A stretch of 64,000 nt of DNA from CAWDVK01 sp963805715 (GCA_963805715.1 CAWDVK010000020.1:124001-188000), one strand, 5' to 3'; shown: positions 8,441 through 17,112, counted from the stretch's first letter. Notes: a model not told the origin generated them from the sequence alone. Made by a program: numbers and translations.

Positions 8441-9598
8441 GTGCATGCTGCGCCGCTGCGCCCGTCCCGGCCCGGCGCGGCCGGCCCGGCTCCGCACCAG
8501 CGGCCGGATGGCCTGCGGGAGCCGGGAGCGGGACGCGTGCGCCGCCGCCCGAGGCTCGGGCCGCCACTCGCCGGGACGCCACTCGCCGGGCCGGTCCCGC
8601 CGCGGCCGGGCGGCCGGCCGGCCTCCTCGCCCAGCCAGGCAGCGGGCGATGCGGCCGCGCTCTTGCCGTCAGCGGTCCCGCCGGCCGGGCAGGGCGAGCG
8701 GTCACGGGCTGCCTCCGGCACTGCTGCAGGAGCCAGCCAGCCCGCTAGGCCCGCCGCTTCGGCCCGCTCGCCCGACGACGCGCGGGCGGCCAGGCCGGTC
8801 GCGATCCGGCAGGCAGCTGATGACCGGCGCCTGCGAGTCGTCACGCCCCAGTCACCGGCAGGGGCGGGCCGTCCAGCCAGCCGGCCGGAGTTCGCGCCGC
8901 GGCGGCTGGCGCGCCTGCCCGTGAGTTCCGGCAATCCCCTGGCGAGCCGATCCGGCTCAGTGCCGGGGGCGCTGGCCGGGGGGCCTGGCGACCAGGCCGA
9001 CCGCCGGCTCGGCCCGATGCGGCCGGCCAGCGCATCCGGGCGGGCCGATCTCAGCCTGGGCGAGCCGCTGGCTCGGTCAGCCGGGCCGACGGGAGCCCGG
9101 GCCGGGCAAGCAGGCGGCATCGTGCCCATGCCGGTCGCCTCGCCGCCGCCGGCGGGCTGGCACGCCGAGCCACGGTCCACGGCCGACTGGCAGGTCCCCC
9201 CGGTTCCAGCGGGTCCCGCGCACCGGCCTAGGACGGCTGCGGCCGGTGACTCCGGCCACGGACGGCCTGATCAGGCGATGGCCGCGGCGGCCGCTTCCCC
9301 GGCCGGGCCTGACCGCACGGCAGCAGGCCCAGCCCCGGCGCGTCCGGCGCCGGCCGCTTCCTCCCCCAGCCGGGCCGTCCCCTCCCCCGGCCGGCTCGCT
9401 CCGTCTCCCGGCCCGGTCGTCCCGTCCCCTGGCCTGGCCGGCCCGCGCAGCGCCGACACCGAGGTCGCCGACGGTGCGGCGCTCGACCGGCTGGCTCAGC
9501 GGCTCTACGGGCGCCTGCGCGGTCACCTGGCCGCCGAGCTGCTGGCGGACAGAGAGCGCGCGCAGTTGCTCACCGACCTCTACCCGGCTCCCCGGTAG
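8441..9598 (+). CDS. Pro/Ala-rich eCIS protein, C-terminal part with conserved helical end
   Basis: Continuation of the preceding protein in a frame shifted by one base. A GTG at 8441 is the first start codon, but the frame is open from 8240, so an independent start is doubtful. Residues are again Pro/Ala/Arg/Ser-rich until the last 45, which form a charged helix (LDRLAQRLYGRLRGHLAAEL then LADRERAQLLTDLY). That terminal helix looks like the only folded part and is probably what docks to the tube or hub. The frame change must lie between 8240 and 8340, inside repeats of the GGCCGGACCAG type. Confidence 0.65.
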   Translation: MHAAPLRPSRPGAAGPAPHQRPDGLREPGAGRVRRRPRLGPPLAGTPLAGPVPPRPGGRPASSPSQAAGDAAALLPSAVPPAGQGERSRAASGTAAGASQPARPAASARSPDDARAARPVAIRQAADDRRLRVVTPQSPAGAGRPASRPEFAPRRLARLPVSSGNPLASRSGSVPGALAGGPGDQADRRLGPMRPASASGRADLSLGEPLARSAGPTGARAGQAGGIVPMPVASPPPAGWHAEPRSTADWQVPPVPAGPAHRPRTAAAGDSGHGRPDQAMAAAAASPAGPDRTAAGPAPARPAPAASSPSRAVPSPGRLAPSPGPVVPSPGLAGPRSADTEVADGAALDRLAQRLYGRLRGHLAAELLADRERAQLLTDLYPAPR

Positions 9599-9614
9599 AC
9601 CAGCAGGAGACGCC

Positions 9615-10067
9615 ATGTCACAGTCGGCCGCCCCAGGCCTCTCGCTCAGCTTCGACGTGCAGATCGACAACGTCCCCGTCGCCACCTTCACCGGCTGCTC
9701 CGGCCTGGATGCCCAGTTCGAGGTGCTGGAGTGGCAGGAAGGCGGCGACAACGGGACGGTGGCCAGGCTGCCCGGCCGGCTCAGCTACAGCAATGTCCAG
9801 CTGACCAGGTCGGTGGACTCCGACAGCGGCCAGCTCGCGGCCTGGTTCAGCCAGCAGCAGCGCCAGCCCGCCCGGCGCACCGCGGTCATCCACCTCTTTG
9901 ACGGGAACCGCGCCAAGGTGACCACCTGGACACTGGCCGGCGCCTGGCCAGTCCGCTACAGCGGGCCGACGCTCAGCACCGGACCGGGCGGCGAGGCCAT
10001 AGCGGTCGAGACCATTGAGCTCGCGCACGAGGGGTTCCAGATCACGAACGGACCGGCGGCGGGCTGA
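9615..10067 (+). CDS. Tail tube protein 2 (Pvc1/Pvc5-like)
   Basis: A 150-aa second tube paralogue: LSLSFDVQIDNVPVATFTGC at the N-terminus, GGDNGTVARLPGRLSYSNVQ in the middle, and EAIAVETIELAHEGFQI at the end. The KLPG/RLPG motif after the first hairpin is shared with tube 1 at 6082. Starts at ATG 9615 after CAGGAGACGCC. Its stop overlaps the LysM gene start (ATGA). Position directly before the LysM hub gene suggests the baseplate-proximal ring or tube initiator, as for Pvc5/Cis1b-type proteins. Confidence 0.92.
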   Translation: MSQSAAPGLSLSFDVQIDNVPVATFTGCSGLDAQFEVLEWQEGGDNGTVARLPGRLSYSNVQLTRSVDSDSGQLAAWFSQQQRQPARRTAVIHLFDGNRAKVTTWTLAGAWPVRYSGPTLSTGPGGEAIAVETIELAHEGFQITNGPAAG

Positions 10068-10771
10068 TGAGCGCCGACGCCATCGTCAGGGCCGAGCTGA
10101 CCGGGTCGGACGGGACGACGCTGCCCTGCCAGTTCAACCCGTCCACGGTGCAGCTGACGAAATCGTCCCGCTGGTCCGCGCAGCCCACCAGGGGCTCGGC
10201 TAAGGCGCCGCGCCCGCAATTCGTCGGGACCGGGCCGGAGATCCTCACCGCCAAGCTGCTCTTCGATGGCCTTGACACGCTGGGCGGGGCAAGCAGGCCG
10301 GTGCAGGACGCCGTGTCCCAGCTGCTCGACTGGACGTGCGTGGCCGCCGGCTCCTACGACTCGCCCACCCCGCAGCCGCCCACCATCACCTTCCTGTGGG
10401 GGACCGGAATCAGCTTCACCGGCTTCCTACAGCACGTGCAGGCCGAGTACACCATGTTCGACGCCGACGGCCAGCCGCTGCGCGCCACCGCGGACATCTC
10501 GCTGCAGCGGATGCCTGACGACCCGCAGGGCACGAATCCGACCTCGGGCGGGATCTCCGGGCAGCGCAGCGCGCTGCTCGCCGACTGCGACAGCCTGGCC
10601 ACGATCGCCTACCGGGAGTACGGCGACCCTGGACTGTGGCGCGGCCTCGCGATCGCCAACGAGATCGAGGACCCGGCGAGGATCCCCGTCGGCACCCGGC
10701 TGCTCGTGCCGCCGCGGACGCGGGCCGCGGAGCTCAGCAAGCGGGGAGGCGATCAGGATGGCGGAAGCTAG
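10067..10771 (+). CDS. LysM-containing baseplate hub protein (Pvc7/Cis7-like)
   Basis: A 234-aa protein with the N-terminal CIS domain (LPCQFNPSTVQLTKSSRW ... FVGTGPEILTAKLLFDGLDT) and a C-terminal LysM-like module (DSLATIAYREYGDPGLWRGL, then IPVGTRLLVPP). Its T4 counterpart is the gp53-type protein that joins hub to wedges. The LysM part here is thought to be structural rather than peptidoglycan-degrading. Starts in an ATGA overlap with tube 2 and itself overlaps the spike gene by 14 nt, so expression is coupled. Confidence 0.92.
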   Translation: MSADAIVRAELTGSDGTTLPCQFNPSTVQLTKSSRWSAQPTRGSAKAPRPQFVGTGPEILTAKLLFDGLDTLGGASRPVQDAVSQLLDWTCVAAGSYDSPTPQPPTITFLWGTGISFTGFLQHVQAEYTMFDADGQPLRATADISLQRMPDDPQGTNPTSGGISGQRSALLADCDSLATIAYREYGDPGLWRGLAIANEIEDPARIPVGTRLLVPPRTRAAELSKRGGDQDGGS

Positions 10772-12509
10772 CCCGGCCCGTTTCGGCAGCAGGCCGCAGG
10801 TGCGGGTAGACGGGGCGCCGCTGCCCGCCGACGTGGTCCCCGCCCTCGTCCGGGTCATCGTGCACCTGGACGTCCACCTGCCCGGCATGTTCGGGCTGCA
10901 CTTCCAGGACACCCGCCACGATGTGCTCAGCCGGGCGGGAATCACGTTCGGCAGCAAGCTCGCCATCGCGGCCGCCCCGGCCGGGAACGGGTCCCTGATC
11001 TCGCTGGTCGCCGGCGAGGTGACGGCACTCGAACAGGAATCGGACGGAACCGGCACCTGGACCGTGGTGCGCGGCTACGACCCGCTGCACCGGCTCTGCC
11101 GCGGACGCCGGACCCGGACATTCGCCAGCGTGACCGACGCGGACATCGTGCGGCAGGTCGCCGGGGATGCCCAGCTGGACGTTGGCGAGCTGGATCCGTC
11201 CGGGCCGGTCTACGAGCACGTCAGCCAGGCCAACATGACCGACTGGGAGTTCCTGCGGGCGCGCGCCCGCGAGAGCGGTCACGATCTCGCCGTGGCAGGC
11301 GGCAAGCTGATCTGGCGCATGCCGCCCGCCAGCAGCGGCGCGCCGGCCGGCGCCGGCGACCTGGCCGCGCCTGCCCAGCCCCGCCAGCTGATGCTGGGCG
11401 GCAGCCTGGTCAGGTTCCGGCCCCGAGTGACGGCAGCCGAGCAGGTCGGCGAGGTCCAGGTCCGCGGCTGGGATCCTGCGGCCAAGCAGGCGGTCCTGGG
11501 CAGCGCGGCCGGCGCGACCTCGAGCGTCAGCGTCGGCGTGGCGCCTGCCGAGCTGGCCAGGATGTTCGGCGCGCAGCCCTATGTGGCGGTGGACCAGCCG
11601 GTCACCAGCCAGGACGAGGCTGAATCGGTGGCGGGCGCGATCGCCGAGCAGATCGCCGGGGCGCACGCCGAGGCCGAGGGGACGGCACTGGGCGATCCGC
11701 TGCTGGTCCCCGGCGCTGCCGTCCAGGTCGGGTGCGCCGGCTGGCCGCATGACGGCAGCTACGTGCTGACCGCGACCCGGCACTGCTTCGACGAGTCCGG
11801 ATACCGGACGGAGTTCATCGTCAGCGGCAGGCAGGACCGCTCGCTGCTCGGGCTCGCCTCGGCCGGGGCCAGCCGGGGAAGCCACCGCGCGTCCGGCCCG
11901 CCGATCTTCGGGCCGGTGATCGGGCAGGTCACCGACGTCGACGACCCGGAGAGCATGTTCCGGGTCAAGGTGTCCTTTCCCTGGCTGTCCGACGACTACG
12001 AGTCCTGGTGGGCGCGGGTCGCGCAGCCGGGAGCCGGGAACGGGCGCGGGCTGGCGTGGCTGCCCGAGGTCGGCGACGAGGTGCTGGTCGCGTTCGGCCA
12101 CGGCGACGTGCGTGCTCCCTACGTCATCGGCAGCCTGTACAACGGCGTCGACGCGCCTCCGCTGAGCGGCCAGCTCATCGACACGGCAAGCGGCCAGGTC
12201 GTGCGCCGGGCCTGCGTATCGCGCACCGGCCACCGCCTGGTGCTCTGCGACGACGACAGCAGCCCTCAGGTGCTGCTCGCCACCGGTGACGACAGCCTGA
12301 CCGTGACCCTCGACGCCTCCAGGACCGCGATCACCATCGACAGCGCGGGCTCGGTGACGATCAGCGGCAGCAGCCAGGTCCAGATCACCAGCGACGGCGA
12401 TGTGAGCATCCAGGCCTCGGGCAGCCTCTCGCTGTCCGGCCAGGCCGGGGTGACGATCGACGGCGGCCCTTCGGTCAGCGTTTCCGGCGACATCATCCAG
12501 CTCAACTAG
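10758..12509 (+). CDS. VgrG/gp5-gp27-like spike protein (Pvc8/Cis8-like)
   Basis: A 583-aa spike: a gp27-like half (RVIVHLDVHLPGMFGLHFQD; LCRGRRTRTFASVTDADIVR), a phage baseplate V OB-fold (GPVIGQVTDVDDPESMFRVK; GRGLAWLPEVGDEVLVAFGH; APYVIGSLYNG), and a C-terminal beta-helix prism of short repeats (TITIDSAGSVTISGSSQVQI type). The trimer forms the tip of the tube below the hub. ATG 10758 is preceded by GGGGAGGCGATCAGG, a good ribosome site, and overlaps the LysM gene. No extra effector domain is fused at the C-terminus. Confidence 0.95.
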   Translation: MAEASPARFGSRPQVRVDGAPLPADVVPALVRVIVHLDVHLPGMFGLHFQDTRHDVLSRAGITFGSKLAIAAAPAGNGSLISLVAGEVTALEQESDGTGTWTVVRGYDPLHRLCRGRRTRTFASVTDADIVRQVAGDAQLDVGELDPSGPVYEHVSQANMTDWEFLRARARESGHDLAVAGGKLIWRMPPASSGAPAGAGDLAAPAQPRQLMLGGSLVRFRPRVTAAEQVGEVQVRGWDPAAKQAVLGSAAGATSSVSVGVAPAELARMFGAQPYVAVDQPVTSQDEAESVAGAIAEQIAGAHAEAEGTALGDPLLVPGAAVQVGCAGWPHDGSYVLTATRHCFDESGYRTEFIVSGRQDRSLLGLASAGASRGSHRASGPPIFGPVIGQVTDVDDPESMFRVKVSFPWLSDDYESWWARVAQPGAGNGRGLAWLPEVGDEVLVAFGHGDVRAPYVIGSLYNGVDAPPLSGQLIDTASGQVVRRACVSRTGHRLVLCDDDSSPQVLLATGDDSLTVTLDASRTAITIDSAGSVTISGSSQVQITSDGDVSIQASGSLSLSGQAGVTIDGGPSVSVSGDIIQLN

Positions 12510-12527
12510 CGACAGGAGCCGATCGTT

Positions 12528-12920
12528 ATGGGTACCCCAGCCGCCGTGGCCGGCGATCAGGTCACCGGCACGTGTCCGCTGCACCTGATGCCGAACCCGG
12601 CCACCGGCGCGCCGCAGCCGGCCCCGCCGCTCCCGTTCGCCGCTCCGGTCCTGCTCGGCGCCTGCGCGAGCGTGCTGATCGGCGGCACCCCGGCCGTGGT
12701 AGCCGGCGCAACGGGCTGCAACACCCCGCCGCACGTCGGGCTGCACCCGGCCGACCCCTTCTTCGCGCCGCCCCTGCAGCAAGCCGTCGTCACCCAGGGC
12801 AGCACCAGCGTGCTGTTCGGCGGGACGCCAGCCGCCAGGACGGGATCGCCGGCCACCTGCTGCGGCCAGCCCGTGGGCACGCTCGCCGGCAGCGCGGCCT
12901 CGGTGCTGATCGGGGGCTGA
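12528..12920 (+). CDS. PAAR-domain tip protein (Pvc10-like)
   Basis: A 130-aa protein with the PAAR-like repeated pattern: MGTPAAVAGDQVTGTCPLHL, SVLIGGTPAVVAGATGC, SVLFGGTPAARTG and a closing GSAASVLIGG. Cys and His residues are present (CPLHL, CNTPPHVGLH, CCGQ) that could bind the single metal ion found at the sharp point of PAAR proteins. It would sit on the VgrG-like spike and may carry cargo. It follows the spike gene by 18 nt and precedes the gp25 gene by 1 nt. Confidence 0.88.
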   Translation: MGTPAAVAGDQVTGTCPLHLMPNPATGAPQPAPPLPFAAPVLLGACASVLIGGTPAVVAGATGCNTPPHVGLHPADPFFAPPLQQAVVTQGSTSVLFGGTPAARTGSPATCCGQPVGTLAGSAASVLIGG

Positions 12921-12921
12921 G

Positions 12922-13323
12922 ATGGCGACGGCGAGCGACTTCACCGGCCGCGGCTGGGCGTTCCCGCTGCGCCTGGACAGCGCCGGGTCGTTCGTCCTCT
13001 CCGGCGGCGAGCAGGAGATCGAGGAGGCGATCCGGCTCATCCTCGGGACCTGCTACGGCGAGCGGCCGCAGCGGCCCGAGTACGGCTGCGGCATCCACGA
13101 CCTGGTCTTCGACACCGTGAACGCGGCCCTGGCCGGGAAGGTCGCCGCGCAGGTGCGCGCCTCGCTGACGAGGTGGGAGCCCCGGATCGAGATCGCTGAG
13201 GTCAGCGCCACGCCGGTGCACGGTCAGCCGCACGTCCTCGGCATCACCATCGCCTACCGGATCAGGGCGACCAATGACCGGCGCAATCTCGTCTTTCCCT
13301 TCTACTCGATTCCCGAGGAGTGA
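12922..13323 (+). CDS. gp25/GPW-family baseplate wedge protein (Pvc9/Cis9-like)
   Basis: A 133-aa protein with the gp25 lysozyme-like-fold signature: GGEQEIEEAIRLILGTCYGE followed by RPQRPEYGCGIHDLVFDTVN and an acidic EPRIEIAEVSATP strand. In contractile systems it nucleates sheath polymerisation and contacts the gp6-like wedge, whose gene follows after 3 nt. The E-R-(x)-P-E-(Y/F)-G block is intact, so the protein should be functional. Confidence 0.93.
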   Translation: MATASDFTGRGWAFPLRLDSAGSFVLSGGEQEIEEAIRLILGTCYGERPQRPEYGCGIHDLVFDTVNAALAGKVAAQVRASLTRWEPRIEIAEVSATPVHGQPHVLGITIAYRIRATNDRRNLVFPFYSIPEE

Positions 13324-13326
13324 CTG

Positions 13327-15279
13327 ATGCCGCTCCCTGCCCCCAGCCTGGACGACCGGCGGTTCCAGGATTTCGTGGATGACGCCAAGCGGCTCATCCA
13401 GCGCCGCATCCCCGCCTGGACCGACCACAACGTTCACGATCCGGGAATCACCCTGATCGAGGCAGTCGCCACGATCGCCGACCAGCTGGGCTACCGGCTC
13501 AACCAGGTACCGGAGCGGCATTACCGCAAGTTCCTCGACCTGCTGGGCATCACGCTGCGCCCCCCTGCCGCGGCCAGGGCCGACGTGACCTTCCGGCTCT
13601 CGGCGCCGCGGCCCGAGCCGGTCACGGTGCCGGCCGGCACCCAGGTCGCTACGCGGCGGCTGCCCGGCGAGGAGCAGGTGTCGTTCACCACGCTGACGGA
13701 CCTGGAGATCGCGGCAGTGTCGCTGGCCGAGCTGCGGGCCGCGCCTGCCGTGGGTGACGGGCCGAGCGTGCTGACCGACCTCGGGCCAGCGCTCGGCCGG
13801 GGCGAGCGAGCCGCCTGCTTCGCCCCGCTGCCGCGGCCGGGCGACCGGCTGTACGCGGGCCTGTCCGCCGCCGCGCCCGGCTGCCTGGTGCTGCTGCGCA
13901 CCGACAGCGAGATCGAGGGCATCGGCGTGGATCCCGATCATCCGCCGCTGCGCTGGGAGGCGTTCACCGGATCGGGCTGGACAGCCTGCGAGACTGCGCG
14001 CGACGGCACCGGCGGCCTGAACCGGCCGGGCGACATCCTGCTGCACGTGCCGGCCGGGCACGTCCCGTCGCTGATCAACGGCATCCGGGCGGCCTGGCTG
14101 CGGGCCGTGGTGACCGAGTCAGCGGAGGGCTATCCCGGCTACAGCCGCAGTCCCGCCCTGTCCAGGCTCTCCGCCGCGTGCGTGGGCGGCACCGTAGCCG
14201 CGGTCCACGCTGATCGCGTGCTCGGCGAAGTGCTTGGCGTGGCTGACGGGTCGGCCGGCCAGCAGTTCCGGCTCAGCCGCGGGCCGGTGCTGGACAGCGC
14301 GGACGAGCCGGTTCTCGAGGTCTCGTCGGGCGAGGGCTGGCAGCAGTGGCGATGCGTGCCCGACTTCGGCAGCAGCGGCTGGGACGACCCGCACTTCCGG
14401 CTCGATCACGGCGCCGGCGTGGTCGAGCTAGGGCCCGCGGTGCGCCTCGCCGACGGCTCCCTGCGCAGCTACGGCCGGGTACCCGCGGAGGGCGCGACGC
14501 TGCGGCTGCGCGAGTACTGGGTCGGCGGCGGCAGGTCGGGCAACGTCGGCGCCGGCGCGCTGAGCGTGCTGCGCACGCCGATTCCCTGCGTGCGGTCGGC
14601 GAGCAACCGCCGCCCGGCCGGCGGCGGCCGCGACGGCGAGAGCGTTGATGAGGCGAAGCTGCGGGCCGGACGCGCGCTGCGGACCTGCGATCGGGCTGTT
14701 ACCGCGGCGGACTACGAGGTGATCGCGGGCGACGCCGCCGGGCCGGCGGTGCGAGTGCACTGCGCGTCACCGGAGGCTCCCGGCGCGCCGGTCCGGGTCC
14801 TCGTGCTCCCCGACGTGTCCGGCTACGGCCCTGGCCGGCTTCCGTTCCCCGCGCTGCAGCCAGGCCGGGATCTGCTCAGCCGGATCGCGGACGCCCTGGA
14901 CCAGCGCCGGCTCGTGGGGGTCCAGGTCGTCGTGGAGCCGCCCCGGTACCGGGGCGTCACGATCGCGGTGCGGTTGCGCGCCAGGCGCAACCGTGACTGC
15001 GCACGGCTGTCCGAGGACGCCCTCGCCGCGCTGTACCGGTGGCTGCACCCGCGCGACGGTGGACCGGACGGAACCGGATGGCCGTTCGGACGGCCGGTCA
15101 CGCTCGGGGACGTCCACACGGCGCTGGGCGGACTGGCCGATCTGGATTACGTGGAGGACGCGCGACTCTACCCCGCCGATCCGGTCACCGGCAGCCGCGC
15201 CGAGGCCGCGCCGTATGTCCCGGTGGGTGCCGACGAGCTGCCCTTCTCCTTCGACCACCAGGTGCAGGTGCGGCCATGA
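13327..15279 (+). CDS. Baseplate J/gp6-like wedge protein (Pvc11/Cis11-like)
   Basis: A 650-aa protein beginning LDDRRFQDFVDDAKRLIQRR followed by DHNVHDPGITLIEAVATIAD, the signature of putative baseplate assembly proteins in eCIS loci. The central part carries an insertion, and a baseplate_J-like C-terminal part includes GAGALSVLRTPIPCVRSASN and EAKLRAGRALRTCDRAVTAA. It forms the wedge ring around the hub. Its stop overlaps the next ATG (ATGA). Length is within the usual range of the family. Confidence 0.93.
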   Translation: MPLPAPSLDDRRFQDFVDDAKRLIQRRIPAWTDHNVHDPGITLIEAVATIADQLGYRLNQVPERHYRKFLDLLGITLRPPAAARADVTFRLSAPRPEPVTVPAGTQVATRRLPGEEQVSFTTLTDLEIAAVSLAELRAAPAVGDGPSVLTDLGPALGRGERAACFAPLPRPGDRLYAGLSAAAPGCLVLLRTDSEIEGIGVDPDHPPLRWEAFTGSGWTACETARDGTGGLNRPGDILLHVPAGHVPSLINGIRAAWLRAVVTESAEGYPGYSRSPALSRLSAACVGGTVAAVHADRVLGEVLGVADGSAGQQFRLSRGPVLDSADEPVLEVSSGEGWQQWRCVPDFGSSGWDDPHFRLDHGAGVVELGPAVRLADGSLRSYGRVPAEGATLRLREYWVGGGRSGNVGAGALSVLRTPIPCVRSASNRRPAGGGRDGESVDEAKLRAGRALRTCDRAVTAADYEVIAGDAAGPAVRVHCASPEAPGAPVRVLVLPDVSGYGPGRLPFPALQPGRDLLSRIADALDQRRLVGVQVVVEPPRYRGVTIAVRLRARRNRDCARLSEDALAALYRWLHPRDGGPDGTGWPFGRPVTLGDVHTALGGLADLDYVEDARLYPADPVTGSRAEAAPYVPVGADELPFSFDHQVQVRP

Positions 15280-15950
15280 GCGGACGGGTGAATGAGGCCG
15301 CTGCCCTGGCCGGCCAGGCACGCCCCGGCACGGACAGCGGGCTGGCCAGCAACGCGGACGGCTGGCCGGACGGCGGCCCGGCCGGGCCGGGCGGGCGGCC
15401 GGACCCGGCGATGAGCGTCCCGGCGGCCAGCGCGGCCTACCGAATCAGCAGGCCGGTGCCCGCGCTGCTGTGGGAGGATCCGCTCTTCCTCGGCTTGTGC
15501 GCCGCCTTCGATGACCTGCTCAGCCCGATCGTCGCGGCGCTCGACTGCTTCAGCGCCTACCTCGACCCATGGCTGGCGCCCGAGGACTTTCTCGGCTGGC
15601 TCGGCGGCCTGGTCGGCGTGACGGCCGGCCAGAGCCGGGCCGTCATCGCCGGAGCGGTGCGCGCCTACCGCTGCCAGGGCACGGCCGGCCAGCTGCGCCA
15701 GGCGGTCGCGGCCGCTGCCGAGGTGCCGCCTGAGCAGGTCAGTGTCGCCGAGGCCGGTTGCGTGACCTGGTCTCAGACGCCAGGGGCAGCGGTCACGCCC
15801 CCGTTCGACTCGGTGGTGACCATCACCGTGGCGGTGCCGTCCAGCCGGGACCAGGACGCCGTGGCAGCCTGCGCGCGCGCCGCCGCCGGGCCCGCCGTGC
15901 CTGTCTTCAGCCAACTCCGGATCGAGGTAGTGAGCCATGATCGTGTGTAA
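15276..15950 (+). CDS. Tail protein I-like baseplate protein (Pvc12/Cis12-like)
   Basis: A 224-aa protein, starting in an ATGA overlap. After a 45-residue Gly/Ala-rich lead, it has the phage tail protein I core: LDCFSAYLDPWLAPEDFLGW, LGGLVGVTAGQSRAVIAGAV, YRCQGTAGQLRQAV. This part bridges baseplate wedges and peripheral fibres. In other eCIS loci the gene is followed by the tail fibre (Pvc13) and tape measure (Pvc14). Here it is instead followed, with a 14-nt overlap, by a membrane-anchored zinc-ribbon protein, so no receptor-binding fibre is encoded next to it. Confidence 0.9.
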   Translation: MSGRVNEAAALAGQARPGTDSGLASNADGWPDGGPAGPGGRPDPAMSVPAASAAYRISRPVPALLWEDPLFLGLCAAFDDLLSPIVAALDCFSAYLDPWLAPEDFLGWLGGLVGVTAGQSRAVIAGAVRAYRCQGTAGQLRQAVAAAAEVPPEQVSVAEAGCVTWSQTPGAAVTPPFDSVVTITVAVPSSRDQDAVAACARAAAGPAVPVFSQLRIEVVSHDRV

Positions 15951-17112
15951 GGAATGCGGAAACTCCGCCGGGTCAGGTGACGGCTTCTGCTCATCCTGCG
16001 GCGTGCTGCTGGAATGGTCGGGCCAGCCCGTCGAGGCAGCAGGCGGCGCGGCGAGCGGCGGCCCGCCGCTGGCCGCCCGCCAGCCAGTCGCCGAGCGAGC
16101 CAGGCCGGGACCGGTGCCGCTGGTGAGCGATCCCGTGCCTGCCGGCCCGTATTGCTCAGCCTGCGGCGTGCGCAATCCCGAGGGCCGCACCTTCTGCCGG
16201 TCCTGTGGTGAGCAGCTGCGGGTGACCGCGGCCGTTCCGGCGCCGGTGCCGGGCTGGTGGCGCCGGCAGCTGGATCGGCTGCGAGGCCGTCAGCACTACG
16301 AGGCCAGCCGCCGGCCACGCGGTTTCATCGCGCACGATCAGCCGCCGGGGCGGCCAGCCACGGCAGCGGGAGTCACGCCAGCGCGGCCCGCGGCAGCGCG
16401 GCCCGCGGCAGCGGGAGCCACGGCCGGCGGCGGGGTCGGCACGCGCACGGGCGGAGCCAGGCCCGCCGCCGCCGCGAGCCCTGCGCACCTGGCCGGCAGC
16501 CGCAGTCCGGCGGCCATGGCCACCGCGGCAGACCAGCGCGCCCGGCGCGTCCAGTCGCCGCGGCGACTGCGCCTGGGCCGGCTCGTGCCGCTGCTCATGG
16601 TGGCCAGCCTGGCCGGGATCGGGCTCGGCCCGGCGCGATCCTGGATCACCGTCCGCATCTTCGGCCTGGCACACCAGACGCAGAGCACGCTGACCCAGCG
16701 TTATGTCGATGTGGTGCCGGTCAGTGCCATTGCCTCATCGTCAGCGCCTGGTCACGCCGGCAGTCTCGCGATCGACGGCATCGAGCAGACGTACTGGCTG
16801 ACTGGCGGCGGCGGCACGGGCGCCACGCTGACCGTGCGGTTCGCCGAGCCGGAGAACATCAGCGCCGTCGGCATCCTGTCCGGCGAGCCGGGCGCCAGCT
16901 ACCGCAGCCAGGCACGCCCGGAGACGATCGTGCTCGTGGCCAGCGGCCGCCCGCCCGTCACCCTGTCCTTCGATGACACCCCCAGCTTCCAGAGCCACCT
17001 GGTCAGCCTGCGTCACGTCAGATCCGTCACCGCGCTGATCCGGCAGGTCTATCCCGGTCAGCAGGGACAGGCGGCCGCGCTGCGGGAGCTTGAGTTCTTC
17101 GCCAGGGTCTGA
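15937..17112 (+). CDS. Zinc-ribbon / transmembrane / discoidin-like glycan-binding protein at the end of the eCIS operon
   Basis: A 391-aa protein with two N-terminal zinc ribbons (CKECG...CSSCG at residues 4-27; CSACG...CRSCG near residues 72-91). A long basic Pro/Ala-rich linker follows, then one hydrophobic segment near residues 213-233 (RLVPLLMVASLAGIGLG), and an outer beta-sandwich domain resembling the NADase-type glycan-binding/discoidin fold (HAGSLAIDGIEQTYWLTGGG; SAVGILSGEPGASY; ALRELEFFARV). It is encoded in the operon and overlaps the baseplate gene by 14 nt. I infer a membrane protein with the ribbons in the cytoplasm and the glycan-binding domain outside. It is a good candidate for tethering or triggering an intracellular injection particle. 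Not proven. Confidence 0.8.
   Translation: MIVCKECGNSAGSGDGFCSSCGVLLEWSGQPVEAAGGAASGGPPLAARQPVAERARPGPVPLVSDPVPAGPYCSACGVRNPEGRTFCRSCGEQLRVTAAVPAPVPGWWRRQLDRLRGRQHYEASRRPRGFIAHDQPPGRPATAAGVTPARPAAARPAAAGATAGGGVGTRTGGARPAAAASPAHLAGSRSPAAMATAADQRARRVQSPRRLRLGRLVPLLMVASLAGIGLGPARSWITVRIFGLAHQTQSTLTQRYVDVVPVSAIASSSAPGHAGSLAIDGIEQTYWLTGGGGTGATLTVRFAEPENISAVGILSGEPGASYRSQARPETIVLVASGRPPVTLSFDDTPSFQSHLVSLRHVRSVTALIRQVYPGQQGQAAALRELEFFARV

Noticed and set aside
3148..17112. Prophage or tailocin derived from a temperate phage
   Set aside because: No capsid, portal, terminase, integrase or lysis genes, and the DUF4255, LysM-hub and zinc-ribbon genes are specific to injection systems.
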